Shown here piece after piece: positions 16,736-25,266 of a DNA stretch of 64,000 nucleotides. The DNA is from Pseudolysinimonas_A sp965653335. GTDB taxonomy: Bacteria > Actinomycetota > Actinomycetes > Actinomycetales > Microbacteriaceae. A model generated the notes under the pieces. That model saw only the letters and a program-made list of their open reading frames with translations. It ran no database searches and was not told the origin of the DNA. The stretch spans positions 12,972 to 76,971 of the forward strand of contig CBFGZU010000001.1 in assembly GCA_965653335.1 (NCBI GenBank). Reading direction: 5' to 3'. The position numbers were made by a program, and so were the translations under genes. The first letter of the stretch is position 1. Every line of letters starts with the position of its first letter.

Positions 16736-16754
16736 TTCGAGTCCCACCTTCCGC
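16733..16754 (+). repeat. tRNA-Leu 3'-end repeat, copy 3 (short)
   Basis: The first 22 bases of the repeat unit (T arm through CTTCCGC), joined directly to the end of copy 2 and sharing its terminal GGG. From here to the next start codon (16846) I see no further gene. Confidence 0.8.
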
Positions 16755-16845
16755 CTGTCCGCTTCTGGCACAGAACGGTCAAGCGAGACCTGGATAGCCT
16801 CAGGCGACCCTGCTGCCCGACCGGTACGTCGAGGAGACGTTGACA

Positions 16846-18150
16846 ATGACATCCGCACCGCTCTCGACCGGGGCGCTTTCGCTTCAGACCGCCGAGCAGT
16901 CGGCGGCTGCTCACGGACCGCTTTCCGCCGCCCGCGAGCAGCTCGCTCACGCCGCCGGCTATCTCGGGCTCGATGACGGCCTGCACACGATGCTCGCGCA
17001 TCCACGTCGCGAGATGACGGTGAGCGTGCCGTTGCGCCGCGACGACGGGTCCATCGCGTGCTACGTGGGGCACCGCGTTCAGCACAACCTCTCGCGAGGT
17101 CCCGGCAAGGGCGGCGTGCGATTCAGCCCCGCCGTGGACCTCGATGAGGTGCGCGCCCTCGCGATGTGGATGACGTGGAAGTGCGCACTCGTCGACCTGC
17201 CCTACGGGGGAGCAAAAGGCGGGGTGACGATCGACCCGCGCGAGCATTCGACGATGGAGATGGAGCGCGTGACGCGCCGCTACACGAGCGAACTCGCCGA
17301 CTTCATCGGCCCCGAACGGGACATTCCGGCTCCCGACATCGGAACCGACGAGCAGACGATGGCGTGGATGATGGACACCATCTCGGTGAGCCGCGGACAC
17401 ACCGTTCCTGGCGCCGTGACCGGCAAGCCGCTTCTCCTCGGCGGCTCCCTCGGGCGGGCCGACTCGACGTCGCTCGGTGTCGCGCAGGTGGCACTCGCCG
17501 CCTTGAGCGGCCTCACGATCGAGAACACCCAGGCGACGGCGGCCGTGCAGGGCTACGGAAAGGTCGGGAAGGGCGCGGCCCGGTTCCTCAGCGAAGCCGG
17601 CGTGCGCGTCGTCGCGGTGAGCGACCAGTACGGTGCCGTGCTGAACCGGGCCGGACTCGATCTCGACGCACTCGACAGGCACGTCGCCGAGAACCGGACC
17701 GTCGTCGGGTTTCCGCTCGCCGAACCGCTCGACAATGAGCATCTGCTCCAGCTGGATGTCGATGCCCTGCTTCCGTGCGCGGTCGAGGGGGTCATCACAC
17801 ACGAGAACGCGCACCTCGTCGCGGCGCGCGCCGTCATCGAGGGTGCCAACGGGCCGACGACACCCGCCGCCGACCGGGTTCTCGCGGAGCGCGGGGTCGT
17901 CGTCGTTCCCGACATCCTCGCCAACGCGGGCGGCGTGATCGTCAGCTACTTCGAGTGGGTGCAGGCGAACCAGGCCTACTGGTGGTCGGAGACGGATGTT
18001 CGCGAGCGGCTCCGGGAGCGGATGGCGCTCGCCTGGAATCAGGTCAGCACCGAGGCGACGCGTACCGATCGCACCCTGCGGGACGCCGCGACGACGCTCG
18101 CCGTGGGGCGCGTCGCCGAGGCCCACCGCGTGCGAGGCCTGTACCCCTGA
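16846..18150 (+). CDS. Glu/Leu/Phe/Val dehydrogenase family (glutamate dehydrogenase-like)
   Basis: A 434-residue amino acid dehydrogenase of usual length. The substrate domain has GPGKGGVRFSP and WKCALVDLPYGGAKGGV with the catalytic lysines. The Rossmann domain has AAVQGYGKVGKGAARF, and PDILANAGGVIVSYFEWVQ closes the site. It interconverts an L-amino acid with its 2-oxo acid and ammonia; the WxxCALVDLPYGGAKGG context fits glutamate dehydrogenases. I prefer ATG 16846, nine bases after GAGGAG, over the TTG six bases earlier. It ends nine bases from the convergent FAD/FeS dehydrogenase gene. Confidence 0.92.
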   Translation: MTSAPLSTGALSLQTAEQSAAAHGPLSAAREQLAHAAGYLGLDDGLHTMLAHPRREMTVSVPLRRDDGSIACYVGHRVQHNLSRGPGKGGVRFSPAVDLDEVRALAMWMTWKCALVDLPYGGAKGGVTIDPREHSTMEMERVTRRYTSELADFIGPERDIPAPDIGTDEQTMAWMMDTISVSRGHTVPGAVTGKPLLLGGSLGRADSTSLGVAQVALAALSGLTIENTQATAAVQGYGKVGKGAARFLSEAGVRVVAVSDQYGAVLNRAGLDLDALDRHVAENRTVVGFPLAEPLDNEHLLQLDVDALLPCAVEGVITHENAHLVAARAVIEGANGPTTPAADRVLAERGVVVVPDILANAGGVIVSYFEWVQANQAYWWSETDVRERLRERMALAWNQVSTEATRTDRTLRDAATTLAVGRVAEAHRVRGLYP

Positions 18151-18159
18151 CCCTGGGGG

Positions 18160-21057
18160 TCAGTCGGAGGTCGGCCGCGCCGGGTCCAGGAGGGTCGCGA
18201 GGTGGCTGCTGCCCCGCGATGCGTCGATCTGACCCACCTGCATCGCACAACTGAAGCCGTCGGTGAGCACCGGGGCGTCCGGTCCGGCCGCCTGGAGCGC
18301 GGGGATGATCGAATGCTCGGCGACTTTCATCGACACGTCGAAATGCTCGGCCTCGAACCCGAAATTGCCGGCGACGCCGCAGCACGACGACGATTCGATG
18401 ATGTCGGCGACGCCCCAGCCTTTCAAGGCGCGGCGCTGGGATTCCGACCCGAAGACGGCGTGCTCGTGACAGTGCGTCTGCACGACCGCCTGCTGCGGCG
18501 GGGTCGCGCTCGGCGTCCAGCCGCGGGTGAGGGCCTCATCGACCGCGACCGCGAACGATCGCACCCGCGCCGCGACCCGGCCCGCCGCGTCTCCGCCGAC
18601 GAGTTTCGGCCCCTCGTCGCGGATGGCGGCGGCGCAGCTCGGCTCGAGCACGACGATCGGCCGGTCGGTTCCGTCGTCGAAACGGGAGATCAGCCGCTTG
18701 AGCCGGCGTCGGGCTCCCTCGCGTTGACCCGTCGAGATCCAGGTCAGCCCGCAGCACGCATCCGGCGTGCATCCGACGGTGTCCCCCGACTCCTGGAGCA
18801 CCCTCGCCGCCGCGGGAATCACTTCGGGGCGGAAGGCGCGCGTGAAACTGTCGGCGAAGATGAGGATGTCGGCCTGGTCGGAGAATCGGGCCTCGGCGAT
18901 GCTACGCCGGGCCGTCCGAGCGGCGACGAAGGACGGTAATCGGCGCCGGGCGCTGACGCCCAGCCACTCCCCGACGCTGCGGAGCACGCGGTTCCGGGTC
19001 GCGACGTTGGTGACCCCCGCGATCTTCGTCAGCACGGGTAGCCAGCGCGGCAACCAGCCGATCGAGTAGTGGGTGAATGGCCGGATGCGGCCGCGGTAAT
19101 GGTCGTCGAGGAGTTCGGATTTCGCCTCCGCGATGTCGACGCCCGTCGGGCAATCGCTCGAGCAGGCCTTGCACGACAGGCAGAGGTCGAGAGCCTCGCG
19201 CACCTCCGGACTCGACCAGCCGTGCCGGCTGTCGCCGTTCGAGCGGACAAGCTCCTGCAGGATGCGGGCCCGGCCGCGCGTGGAATCCTTCTCGTCCTTC
19301 GTCGCGCGATAGCTCGGGCACATGAAGCCACCCGACGTGGCGCGGCACCTCCCCACGCCGATGCAGGCGTGCGAGTTGCCGAGGAACGGACTCGACAGCT
19401 CCCGATTCGAGAGCGGCAGGTGGGTGCGGGTCTCGAGCGGCGCCGGGAGACCGTCGAGCGCGAGAGCCTCGGTGAACGGCTCGGGGTCGACGATGATGCC
19501 CGGATTCAGGAGGCCCGTCGGGTCCCACGCGTGTTTGAATGCCCGGAAGAGCGCGATCATCTCGGCCGAGTACATGACGTCGAGCAGTTCGCTCCGCGCC
19601 CGGCCGTCGCCGTGCTCCCCCGAGAGCGAGCCGCCGTGGGCGACGACGAGCGCCGCCGCCTCACGCGTGAACCTCTCGTGGGTCGCGCGCCCCGCTGTGC
19701 TGCGCAAGTCGAAGTCGAGTCTCAGGTGGACGCATCCGGCCCCGAAGTGCCCGTAGACGAACGCGGAGTAGCCGTAGGCGTCGACGAGGGCCATGAGCTT
19801 CTCGAGGTAGTCGGCGAGCCGCTCCGGTGCGACGGCGGAATCCTCCCAGCCGGGCCAGGTCTGAACGCCGTCGAGCCGTCGAGAGGAGAGGCCCGCGCCG
19901 TCTTCGCGGACCCGCCAGAGCTTCGCCCGCAGAGCCGGGTCCGTCACGATCGAATGATCGAGCAGGCGACCGTCGGCCTGGAGCAGCGCGACGAGTCGCT
20001 CGCTGTCGGCGCGCGCCGCGTCGATGGTGTCGCCCGAGAACTCCACCATGAGGTACGCGTTACCCCGGGGCAGCGCGTCCACGCTCGCGGAGCCGCGGCG
20101 GTGCCGCATGATCTCGACGATCGACGAGTCGAGACCCTCGATCGCCGACGGACTCGCGGCGAGAATGGTCATCACGTCGCGTGCCGACTCGACGGTGTTC
20201 TCATAGCCGAGACACAGCAGAGCCGTCGTGCGCGGTTTCGGCACGAGTGCGACGCGCGCTCGCACGATGATCGCGCACGTTCCCTCGCTCCCCGCGAGCG
20301 CTCGCGCCATATCGAAGCCGTGCTCGGGCAGCAGCTCCCCGAGGTGGTAGCCGGAGACCTGGCGGGGGATCGTGCGCAGTTCGGTGCGGATCGGCGCGAG
20401 GTGGGCCTGCACGAGCGACCTCAGTTGGGCGCTCAACTCACCGGCCCGCGCGACCGAATGCGGATCATCGTCGATGGCGCGCAGCCCCTCGCGACCCGCT
20501 CGCAGGTAGGCACCGTCGGCGGTAACGAGGTCGGCCTCGATGACGTGGTGCGTCATCCGGCCGTAGGCGACCGAGTGGTTTCCACACGCGTCGTTGCCGA
20601 TCGACCCGCCGATCGTCGCCCGGGTGAGCGACGACGGGTCGGGGGCGAAGGTCAGCTCGCCCGCGGAGACCTTCTCGACGTGCGATCGCAGCTCGCCGAG
20701 CACGACGCCTGCATCGACCCAGAGGGTCCGCGACGCTGGGTCGATCTCCCCGACCGCCGTCATCCACCGGGAGACGTCGACGACGAGCCCGGCGCCGACC
20801 GCGTTGCCGGCCATCGAGGTGCCGCCGCCGCGCGTCGTGACCGGGATCCCGGATGCGGCGCAGGCCCGCAGGATGGCGCGCACCTCACCGACGCTCGTCG
20901 GAAACGCCACCGCCGCGGGCCGCACCCGGTAGTTCGACGCGTCGTACGAATATTCGGAGCGTCGTCGATCCGAAGCGTCAACCTCGATCCCCTGCGTCCG
21001 CAGATCAGAGACGAGCGACGCGATCCCCGCGAGTTCGCCGACGGCGGTCAGCACCAT
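18160..21057 (-). CDS. FAD/iron-sulfur D-lactate (2-hydroxyacid) dehydrogenase, GlcD-GlpC fusion type
   Basis: A 965-residue fusion. The N-terminal half is a VAO-type FAD domain (VTTRGGGTSMAGNAVG, IGGSIGNDACGNHSVAYGRM) with a GlcD-like C lobe (SAFVYGHFGAGCVHLRL, SGEHGDGRARSELL). Then come two 4Fe-4S motifs (CIGVGRC...CP and CLSCKACSSDCPTG) and two CCG-type domains (DACCGLTW and SSCCGVAGNFGFE) that probably bind a further FeS/haem-type centre. Such proteins oxidise D-lactate or another D-2-hydroxyacid at the membrane and pass electrons to quinone. GGGGAGA precedes ATG 21057. It may handle D-hydroxyacids released by the adjacent catabolic island. Confidence 0.92.
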   Translation of the reverse strand: MVLTAVGELAGIASLVSDLRTQGIEVDASDRRRSEYSYDASNYRVRPAAVAFPTSVGEVRAILRACAASGIPVTTRGGGTSMAGNAVGAGLVVDVSRWMTAVGEIDPASRTLWVDAGVVLGELRSHVEKVSAGELTFAPDPSSLTRATIGGSIGNDACGNHSVAYGRMTHHVIEADLVTADGAYLRAGREGLRAIDDDPHSVARAGELSAQLRSLVQAHLAPIRTELRTIPRQVSGYHLGELLPEHGFDMARALAGSEGTCAIIVRARVALVPKPRTTALLCLGYENTVESARDVMTILAASPSAIEGLDSSIVEIMRHRRGSASVDALPRGNAYLMVEFSGDTIDAARADSERLVALLQADGRLLDHSIVTDPALRAKLWRVREDGAGLSSRRLDGVQTWPGWEDSAVAPERLADYLEKLMALVDAYGYSAFVYGHFGAGCVHLRLDFDLRSTAGRATHERFTREAAALVVAHGGSLSGEHGDGRARSELLDVMYSAEMIALFRAFKHAWDPTGLLNPGIIVDPEPFTEALALDGLPAPLETRTHLPLSNRELSSPFLGNSHACIGVGRCRATSGGFMCPSYRATKDEKDSTRGRARILQELVRSNGDSRHGWSSPEVREALDLCLSCKACSSDCPTGVDIAEAKSELLDDHYRGRIRPFTHYSIGWLPRWLPVLTKIAGVTNVATRNRVLRSVGEWLGVSARRRLPSFVAARTARRSIAEARFSDQADILIFADSFTRAFRPEVIPAAARVLQESGDTVGCTPDACCGLTWISTGQREGARRRLKRLISRFDDGTDRPIVVLEPSCAAAIRDEGPKLVGGDAAGRVAARVRSFAVAVDEALTRGWTPSATPPQQAVVQTHCHEHAVFGSESQRRALKGWGVADIIESSSCCGVAGNFGFEAEHFDVSMKVAEHSIIPALQAAGPDAPVLTDGFSCAMQVGQIDASRGSSHLATLLDPARPTSD

Positions 21058-21092
21058 GTGAAATGTCTCCCCATACCGTCGGTGACTCGAAA

Positions 21093-21126
21093 GCGGGGCG
21101 GCTCTCCGTGAGGAGAACCGCCCCGC
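21093..21126 (-). terminator. Rho-independent-type terminator after the sugar ABC operon
   Basis: On the minus strand GCGGGGCGGTTCTCC pairs with GGAGAGCCGCCCCGC around a TCAC loop (15-bp stem, one mismatch), followed by TTTCG. It lies 29 bases beyond the binding-protein stop codon and upstream of the dehydrogenase gene. Confidence 0.75.
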
Positions 21127-21154
21127 CTGTATTTCGAACGGTCAGACGTGCTGC

Positions 21155-22111
21155 TTACTGGAAGTCGGCAGCGTTGTCGATCGTGATGAGCGTGAACGGC
21201 AGCGTGTAGCGGTCGTCCGTCTCCTCGCCCTTGAGGAAGTTGGTGACAACCTCAACGGCCTTCGCGCCCTGACCGGCGGAGTCCTGACGGACCGTCGCGC
21301 TCATGTCACCGGCGATGATCGCTTCGACAGCCGGCGGGGTGCCATCGACACCCACGATCGCCTTGAACTCGGCCAGACGGCCGGCTTCCTTGATCGCCGA
21401 CGCGGCGCCGATCGCCATCTCGTCGTTGTTCGCGACAACGGCGATGATCTGGCCCGCACCGAAGCGCTGGAGGGTGTCCTCCATGTTGCGCTTGCCCTCG
21501 GCACGGTCACCCTTGGCCTGGAACTCCGCGACGATCTCGAAGTTGTCGTTGATCGTTTCGTTGAAGCCCGACAGACGACGGTCGGTCCACGACGCGCCGT
21601 ACGCGCCGGCGGCCATCACGATCGGCCCACCTTCGGGGAGCAGCTCGTTGAGGTACTCGGCCTGCATGACGCCCGCGAGGGTGTCGTCGACGCCGATGTA
21701 GCTCTTGTAAGCGACATCCGAGCCGTCAGCGAACTCGGTCGACAGGATGAACAGCGGGATGTCCGCCTCGATGACGCGGTTGGCCGCGGTCTGGCTCGCC
21801 TCGCCGTCGAGCGGCTGCAGGATCACCGCGTCGACGTCACGCGTGATGAGGTCCTCGACCGAGTTGAGCTCGGTGGCGACATCCTTCTTCGAGTCGGCGG
21901 GGACGAGCGTGACGCCCTGCGCCTCGGCCTCGTCTTCCATAGCCGAGTACATGATCGCCAGGTCGGGGTCCTGGAGGTCCAGAATCACGACACCGATCTC
22001 GAACGCCTCGTCAGTGCCGCCGTCTTCGGCAGCGGGAGCACAAGCGGTAAGGCCCAGCGCGCCAGCGGCCAGCATCACGGCCGCAGTAGTAATGCCACGT
22101 CGCATTCTCAT
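21155..22111 (-). CDS. Sugar/cyclitol ABC transporter substrate-binding lipoprotein (RbsB type)
   Basis: A 318-residue type I periplasmic-binding protein with a lipoprotein signal (LGLTACAP). Ligand-fold features include ITRDVDAVILQPLDGEAS, GASWTDRRLSGF, the VANNDEMAIGAASAI hinge segment and GVDGTPPAVEAI. AAAGGA lies seven bases before ATG 22111. It is the last gene of ATPase-permease-binding protein order. The protein at 30256-31212 is a clear paralogue, sharing for example ILQPxDGE, MQAEYLNE and GASWTDRR. Cyclitols or sugar analogues are likely cargo, given the neighbouring Iol-like enzymes. Confidence 0.93.
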   Translation of the reverse strand: MRMRRGITTAAVMLAAGALGLTACAPAAEDGGTDEAFEIGVVILDLQDPDLAIMYSAMEDEAEAQGVTLVPADSKKDVATELNSVEDLITRDVDAVILQPLDGEASQTAANRVIEADIPLFILSTEFADGSDVAYKSYIGVDDTLAGVMQAEYLNELLPEGGPIVMAAGAYGASWTDRRLSGFNETINDNFEIVAEFQAKGDRAEGKRNMEDTLQRFGAGQIIAVVANNDEMAIGAASAIKEAGRLAEFKAIVGVDGTPPAVEAIIAGDMSATVRQDSAGQGAKAVEVVTNFLKGEETDDRYTLPFTLITIDNAADFQ

Positions 22112-22189
22112 TGGTGGTTCCTTTCAGTGGTGATTGGTGTGCAAGAGATATTCAGTTATCGGGTGAAGCAAGTGCGGACAGATAAGTCT

Positions 22190-23188
22190 TTAGTCGGTTC
22201 GCCACCGGTTGAGCAGGACCGCGAGCACGAGGATGATGCCCTGCACGCCGAGCTGGAAGTACGACGAGATGCCGAGCAGGTTCATGCCGTTCATGACGAC
22301 GCCCAGCAGGAGCACACCGACCACGGTGCCGCGGATGGTGCCGACGCCACCGAAGAGGCTCGTGCCGCCGATCACGACGGCCGCGATCACCTGGAGTTCG
22401 TACCCCGTTCCGGCCACGGGAGCCGCGCCGTTGAGCCGCGCCGTGAGCACAAGGCCACCGAGGGCCGCCATGACGCCGCCGATGAGGTAGACGCTCAGCA
22501 GCACACGGCGCACCGAGATACCGACCTTGCGCGCCGACTCCTCGTTGCCGCCGACCGCGTAGACGTGCGATCCGAACTTCGTGCGGCTCAGCACGAAGTC
22601 GCACACGATCGCGGCGAGGACGAAGATGATCACCGGGATCGGCACCGGGCCGAGGAACCCCGAGCCGAGCCACTCGGCGGGTTCGCTCAGGTTGGAGATG
22701 ACCTGCCCTTGCGTGATGACGAGCGCCGCGGTGCGGGCGATCGCCATCGTCGCGAGTGTCGCCAGGAAGGGGAGTATCTTGCCCCACACCACCAGCGCGG
22801 CGCTGAAGAAGCCGACCAGCAGGCCGACCGCGAGGCCCGCGATGAGGGGAATCCAGAAGGCACTGCCGCTCGCCGGGGCGAGCATCGCGAAGACGATGCC
22901 AGCGACTCCGACGACCGATCCGACCGACAGGTCGATTCCGGCGGTGATCATGATGAACGTCATCCCGAGGGCGATGATGCCGATGATCGACGACTGCCGC
23001 ACGACGTTGACGATGTTGTTCAGCGTCAGGAAGTTCGGGGCGGCGAGAGCCAGGAAGAGGATGATCAGGGCGAAGAAGACGAGGATGCCGTAGTTGCCGA
23101 CAAAGTGCTTGATCTTGGCTGAGCGCGACCCTTCTTTGAGGTTCGCCTTACCCAACAGCACCATGACGTTCTCGGTGTTGAGGCTCAC
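22190..23188 (-). CDS. Sugar ABC transporter permease (RbsC/FrcC type)
   Basis: A 332-residue permease with eight to ten hydrophobic segments. The RbsC-family stretches ITAGIDLSVGSVVGVAG, VYAVGGNEESARKVGI and VIGGTSLFGGVGTIRGTVVG are present. It forms a homodimeric pore with the ATPase encoded immediately upstream; its ATG overlaps that gene's stop by four bases (23185-23188). It is the only permease in the island, so both binding proteins (21155 and 30256) may dock onto it. Confidence 0.95.
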   Translation of the reverse strand: MSLNTENVMVLLGKANLKEGSRSAKIKHFVGNYGILVFFALIILFLALAAPNFLTLNNIVNVVRQSSIIGIIALGMTFIMITAGIDLSVGSVVGVAGIVFAMLAPASGSAFWIPLIAGLAVGLLVGFFSAALVVWGKILPFLATLATMAIARTAALVITQGQVISNLSEPAEWLGSGFLGPVPIPVIIFVLAAIVCDFVLSRTKFGSHVYAVGGNEESARKVGISVRRVLLSVYLIGGVMAALGGLVLTARLNGAAPVAGTGYELQVIAAVVIGGTSLFGGVGTIRGTVVGVLLLGVVMNGMNLLGISSYFQLGVQGIILVLAVLLNRWRTD

Positions 23189-24075
23189 GATCGGCCCTTC
23201 TTCTTCGGGGTGTCGCTCGCCGCTGCGGGCTCGTCGACGACGGGGATGGACGAGGTGCTTCCGATCTTGCGCTTCTGCCCCGACTCGGTTCCCTCCGCCT
23301 CGACATAGTCGTCGAGCGTGCCGTGGGAGATGAGGTGCGCGACCTGAGTCTCCGTGACCTCGCCCGTGCGGTAGCGCCCGACGACTTCGCCCTGACGCAT
23401 CACGGCGAACCGGTCGGCGACCGCGAAGGCCTCATCGAGGCGGTGCGTGATGATGATGACCGCGATGCCGAGGTCTTTGAGGCGCTGGGTCACCTCGATG
23501 AGCTTGTCGACCTTGGCCACCGAGAGGTTGGCCGTGGGCTCGTCCATGATGACGAGTCGCGCATCGAACGCGAGCGCCCGGCCGATCGCCACTGCTTGGC
23601 GCTGACCACCGGAGAGCCGCTTGACCTTGAGCCGCGGCGGGATCGGGATGTCGAGCCGCGCGAGGACCCGCGCGGTCTCGGCTTCCATCCGCTTGCGGTC
23701 GACGATCTTCACGAGAGGACCGAGGAAGTTCTTCTGCGGCTCCCGGCCGAGGAAGATGTTCGATCGCACGTCGAGGTTGTCGGCGAGCGCGAAGTCCTGG
23801 TACACCATCTCGATCCCGCGATCGCGGGAGGCGGACGGGGTGGGGAACTCGACGCGCTTGCCGTCGATCTCGATCGTGCCGCCGTCGGGCTGGTAGACGC
23901 CGGTCAGGACCTTCATGAGGGTGGACTTGCCGGCGGCGTTGTCGCCGAGCAGAGCGAAGGTCTCTCCGGGCTGGACATCGATCGTCACGCCGCGGAGCGC
24001 GACAACCGCTCCGAAGGTCTTGTGGATGTCAGTGAGGGCCACCAGGGGCGGGGCTGTCGCCGATGTTTCGGTCAT
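23185..24075 (-). CDS. Sugar ABC transporter ATPase, single-domain (FrcA type)
   Basis: A 296-residue ATPase with one nucleotide-binding domain, unlike two-domain RbsA. Motifs: Walker A GDNAAGKST, signature LSGGQRQAVAIGRAL, Walker B LVIMDEPTANL and the switch histidine in IITHRLDE. An unusual lysine/serine-rich tail of about 40 residues follows the domain. I start it at ATG 24075, preceded by GAGGATGAG; the longer frame to 24138 lacks family similarity. It is the first gene of its operon. The promoter region 24076-24264 carries the palindrome at 24206-24226. Confidence 0.94.
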   Translation of the reverse strand: MTETSATAPPLVALTDIHKTFGAVVALRGVTIDVQPGETFALLGDNAAGKSTLMKVLTGVYQPDGGTIEIDGKRVEFPTPSASRDRGIEMVYQDFALADNLDVRSNIFLGREPQKNFLGPLVKIVDRKRMEAETARVLARLDIPIPPRLKVKRLSGGQRQAVAIGRALAFDARLVIMDEPTANLSVAKVDKLIEVTQRLKDLGIAVIIITHRLDEAFAVADRFAVMRQGEVVGRYRTGEVTETQVAHLISHGTLDDYVEAEGTESGQKRKIGSTSSIPVVDEPAAASDTPKKKGRS

Positions 24076-24205
24076 CTCATCCTCGTCGTTGAAATGTGGC
24101 CGGTGAGCTTTCCGACGAGACGTCGTGCCGGCGGCCACGCTGGCATAGGAGACCTAAGTCTCATCGATTCGCTAAGTGAACTCTCCCCCATGACAGACGG
24201 ATCGA

Positions 24206-24226
24206 CGTGTGCCAGTTTGGAACACG
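24206..24226. promoter_or_regulatory. Island operator site A (CGTGTGCCAGTTTGGAACACG)
   Basis: A 21-bp palindrome whose core, TGTGCCA-GTT-TGGAACA (24208-24224), is the best copy of the TGTNCCANNNTGGNACA motif found five times in this island. Its centre is about 140 bases upstream of the ABC transporter operon start. Confidence 0.7.
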
Positions 24227-24264
24227 CCGGGCCACGTCGCCGAGAGTCGATGTCCGCCATCCTC

Positions 24265-25266
24265 TCACTCCCCCGACGTCAGCGCCGGTCCGGTCACCCC
24301 GAGTTCGCGCACGTTGACGACATCGCGGAGCGGCTCGTTCGCCTTCCACCTGCGCAAGTTCTCAGCGAAGCAGTCGACGACCCGGTCGCGCCAGCCGACG
24401 AGGTCGCCCGAGGCGTGCGGCGAGACCAGGATGTTGCTCCTGCTCCAGAACGGGTGGTCGGCGGGAAGCGGTTCTTGCTCGAACACGTCGAGCGCAGCGC
24501 CCCCCAGGTGGCCCGAGTCGATCGCCGCGAGCAGATCCGGCTCCACGACGACCGCTCCGCGCCCGACGTTCACGAGGCGGGCGCCGGGACGCATCCTGCC
24601 GATGCGGCCCGCATCGAACAGTCCCCGGGATTCCTCGGTGAGCGGGACAGTGAGGACGACGTCGTCGGCGAGCCCGATCAGCTCGTCGAGGCGGTCGAGG
24701 GCGGCGATCGGGCCGAGTTCCGCGTCGACCCGTTCCGAGCGCCCGACGACCGTCACGTCCATGCCGGCTGCCCGCAGCAGCAGCACCGTCTCCCGGCCGA
24801 CTCCGCCGGGGCCGACCACGAGGACTTTGCGCCCGAGAAGGGGTTCGGTCTCCCGGTGCAGCCAGGTGCGCTCCTGCTGCAACTCGATCGTGCGACGGAT
24901 GTCTTTCACGAACATCAACAGCACTCCGAGGACCCACTCGGCGATGGGTCGCTCGCAGACGCCGCGCGAGTTGCTGACGATGATGTCGCCGTTCACGATC
25001 TCGGGGGTGAGGAGCGCATCGACGCCGATGCTCGACGTGTGGATCCAGCGCAACTGCCCCGGCCCGACGTCACGCAGCAGATTGCTGCGGAAGTCGTTGA
25101 GGAACAGCAGCTCGGTGCCCGGCAGCGCGGCGCGGAGCTCGTCGGCGGTCTGCACGATCGTGAAGTCGGCTTCCGACTCGAGTCGCGCGACCGGGGGCAC
25201 CGGCCGGCCCTCGGGGATGACGACGATCGCTTTCGGCCGGGATGCGCTCTCTCCCTGCACCGCCAT
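24265..25266 (-). CDS. D-isomer-specific 2-hydroxyacid dehydrogenase
   Basis: A 333-residue NAD(P)-dependent dehydrogenase. It has the Rossmann VGPGGVGRETV motif, the substrate arginine in VNVGRGAVV, the acidic partner in ALDVFEQEPLP and the catalytic histidine in LVSPHASGD. Members reduce 2-oxoacids or oxidise D-2-hydroxyacids such as glyoxylate/hydroxypyruvate and sugar acids. The ATG at 25266 shares one base with the IlvD/Edd dehydratase stop (TGATG), so it is co-translated with a sugar-acid dehydratase. The longer open frame to 25356 lies inside that gene and is rejected. Confidence 0.9.
   Translation of the reverse strand: MAVQGESASRPKAIVVIPEGRPVPPVARLESEADFTIVQTADELRAALPGTELLFLNDFRSNLLRDVGPGQLRWIHTSSIGVDALLTPEIVNGDIIVSNSRGVCERPIAEWVLGVLLMFVKDIRRTIELQQERTWLHRETEPLLGRKVLVVGPGGVGRETVLLLRAAGMDVTVVGRSERVDAELGPIAALDRLDELIGLADDVVLTVPLTEESRGLFDAGRIGRMRPGARLVNVGRGAVVVEPDLLAAIDSGHLGGAALDVFEQEPLPADHPFWSRSNILVSPHASGDLVGWRDRVVDCFAENLRRWKANEPLRDVVNVRELGVTGPALTSGE

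Noticed and set aside
16686..16757. A second tRNA gene downstream of tRNA-Leu
   Set aside because: Only the T arm and 3' acceptor strand are repeated; there is no 5' acceptor strand, D arm or anticodon arm.
15454..18126. A continuous 890-codon minus-strand open frame
   Set aside because: Only its last 319 codons look like a protein with a promoter. The rest crosses the tRNA gene and lies antisense to the amino acid dehydrogenase, with arginine/histidine-rich shadow composition.
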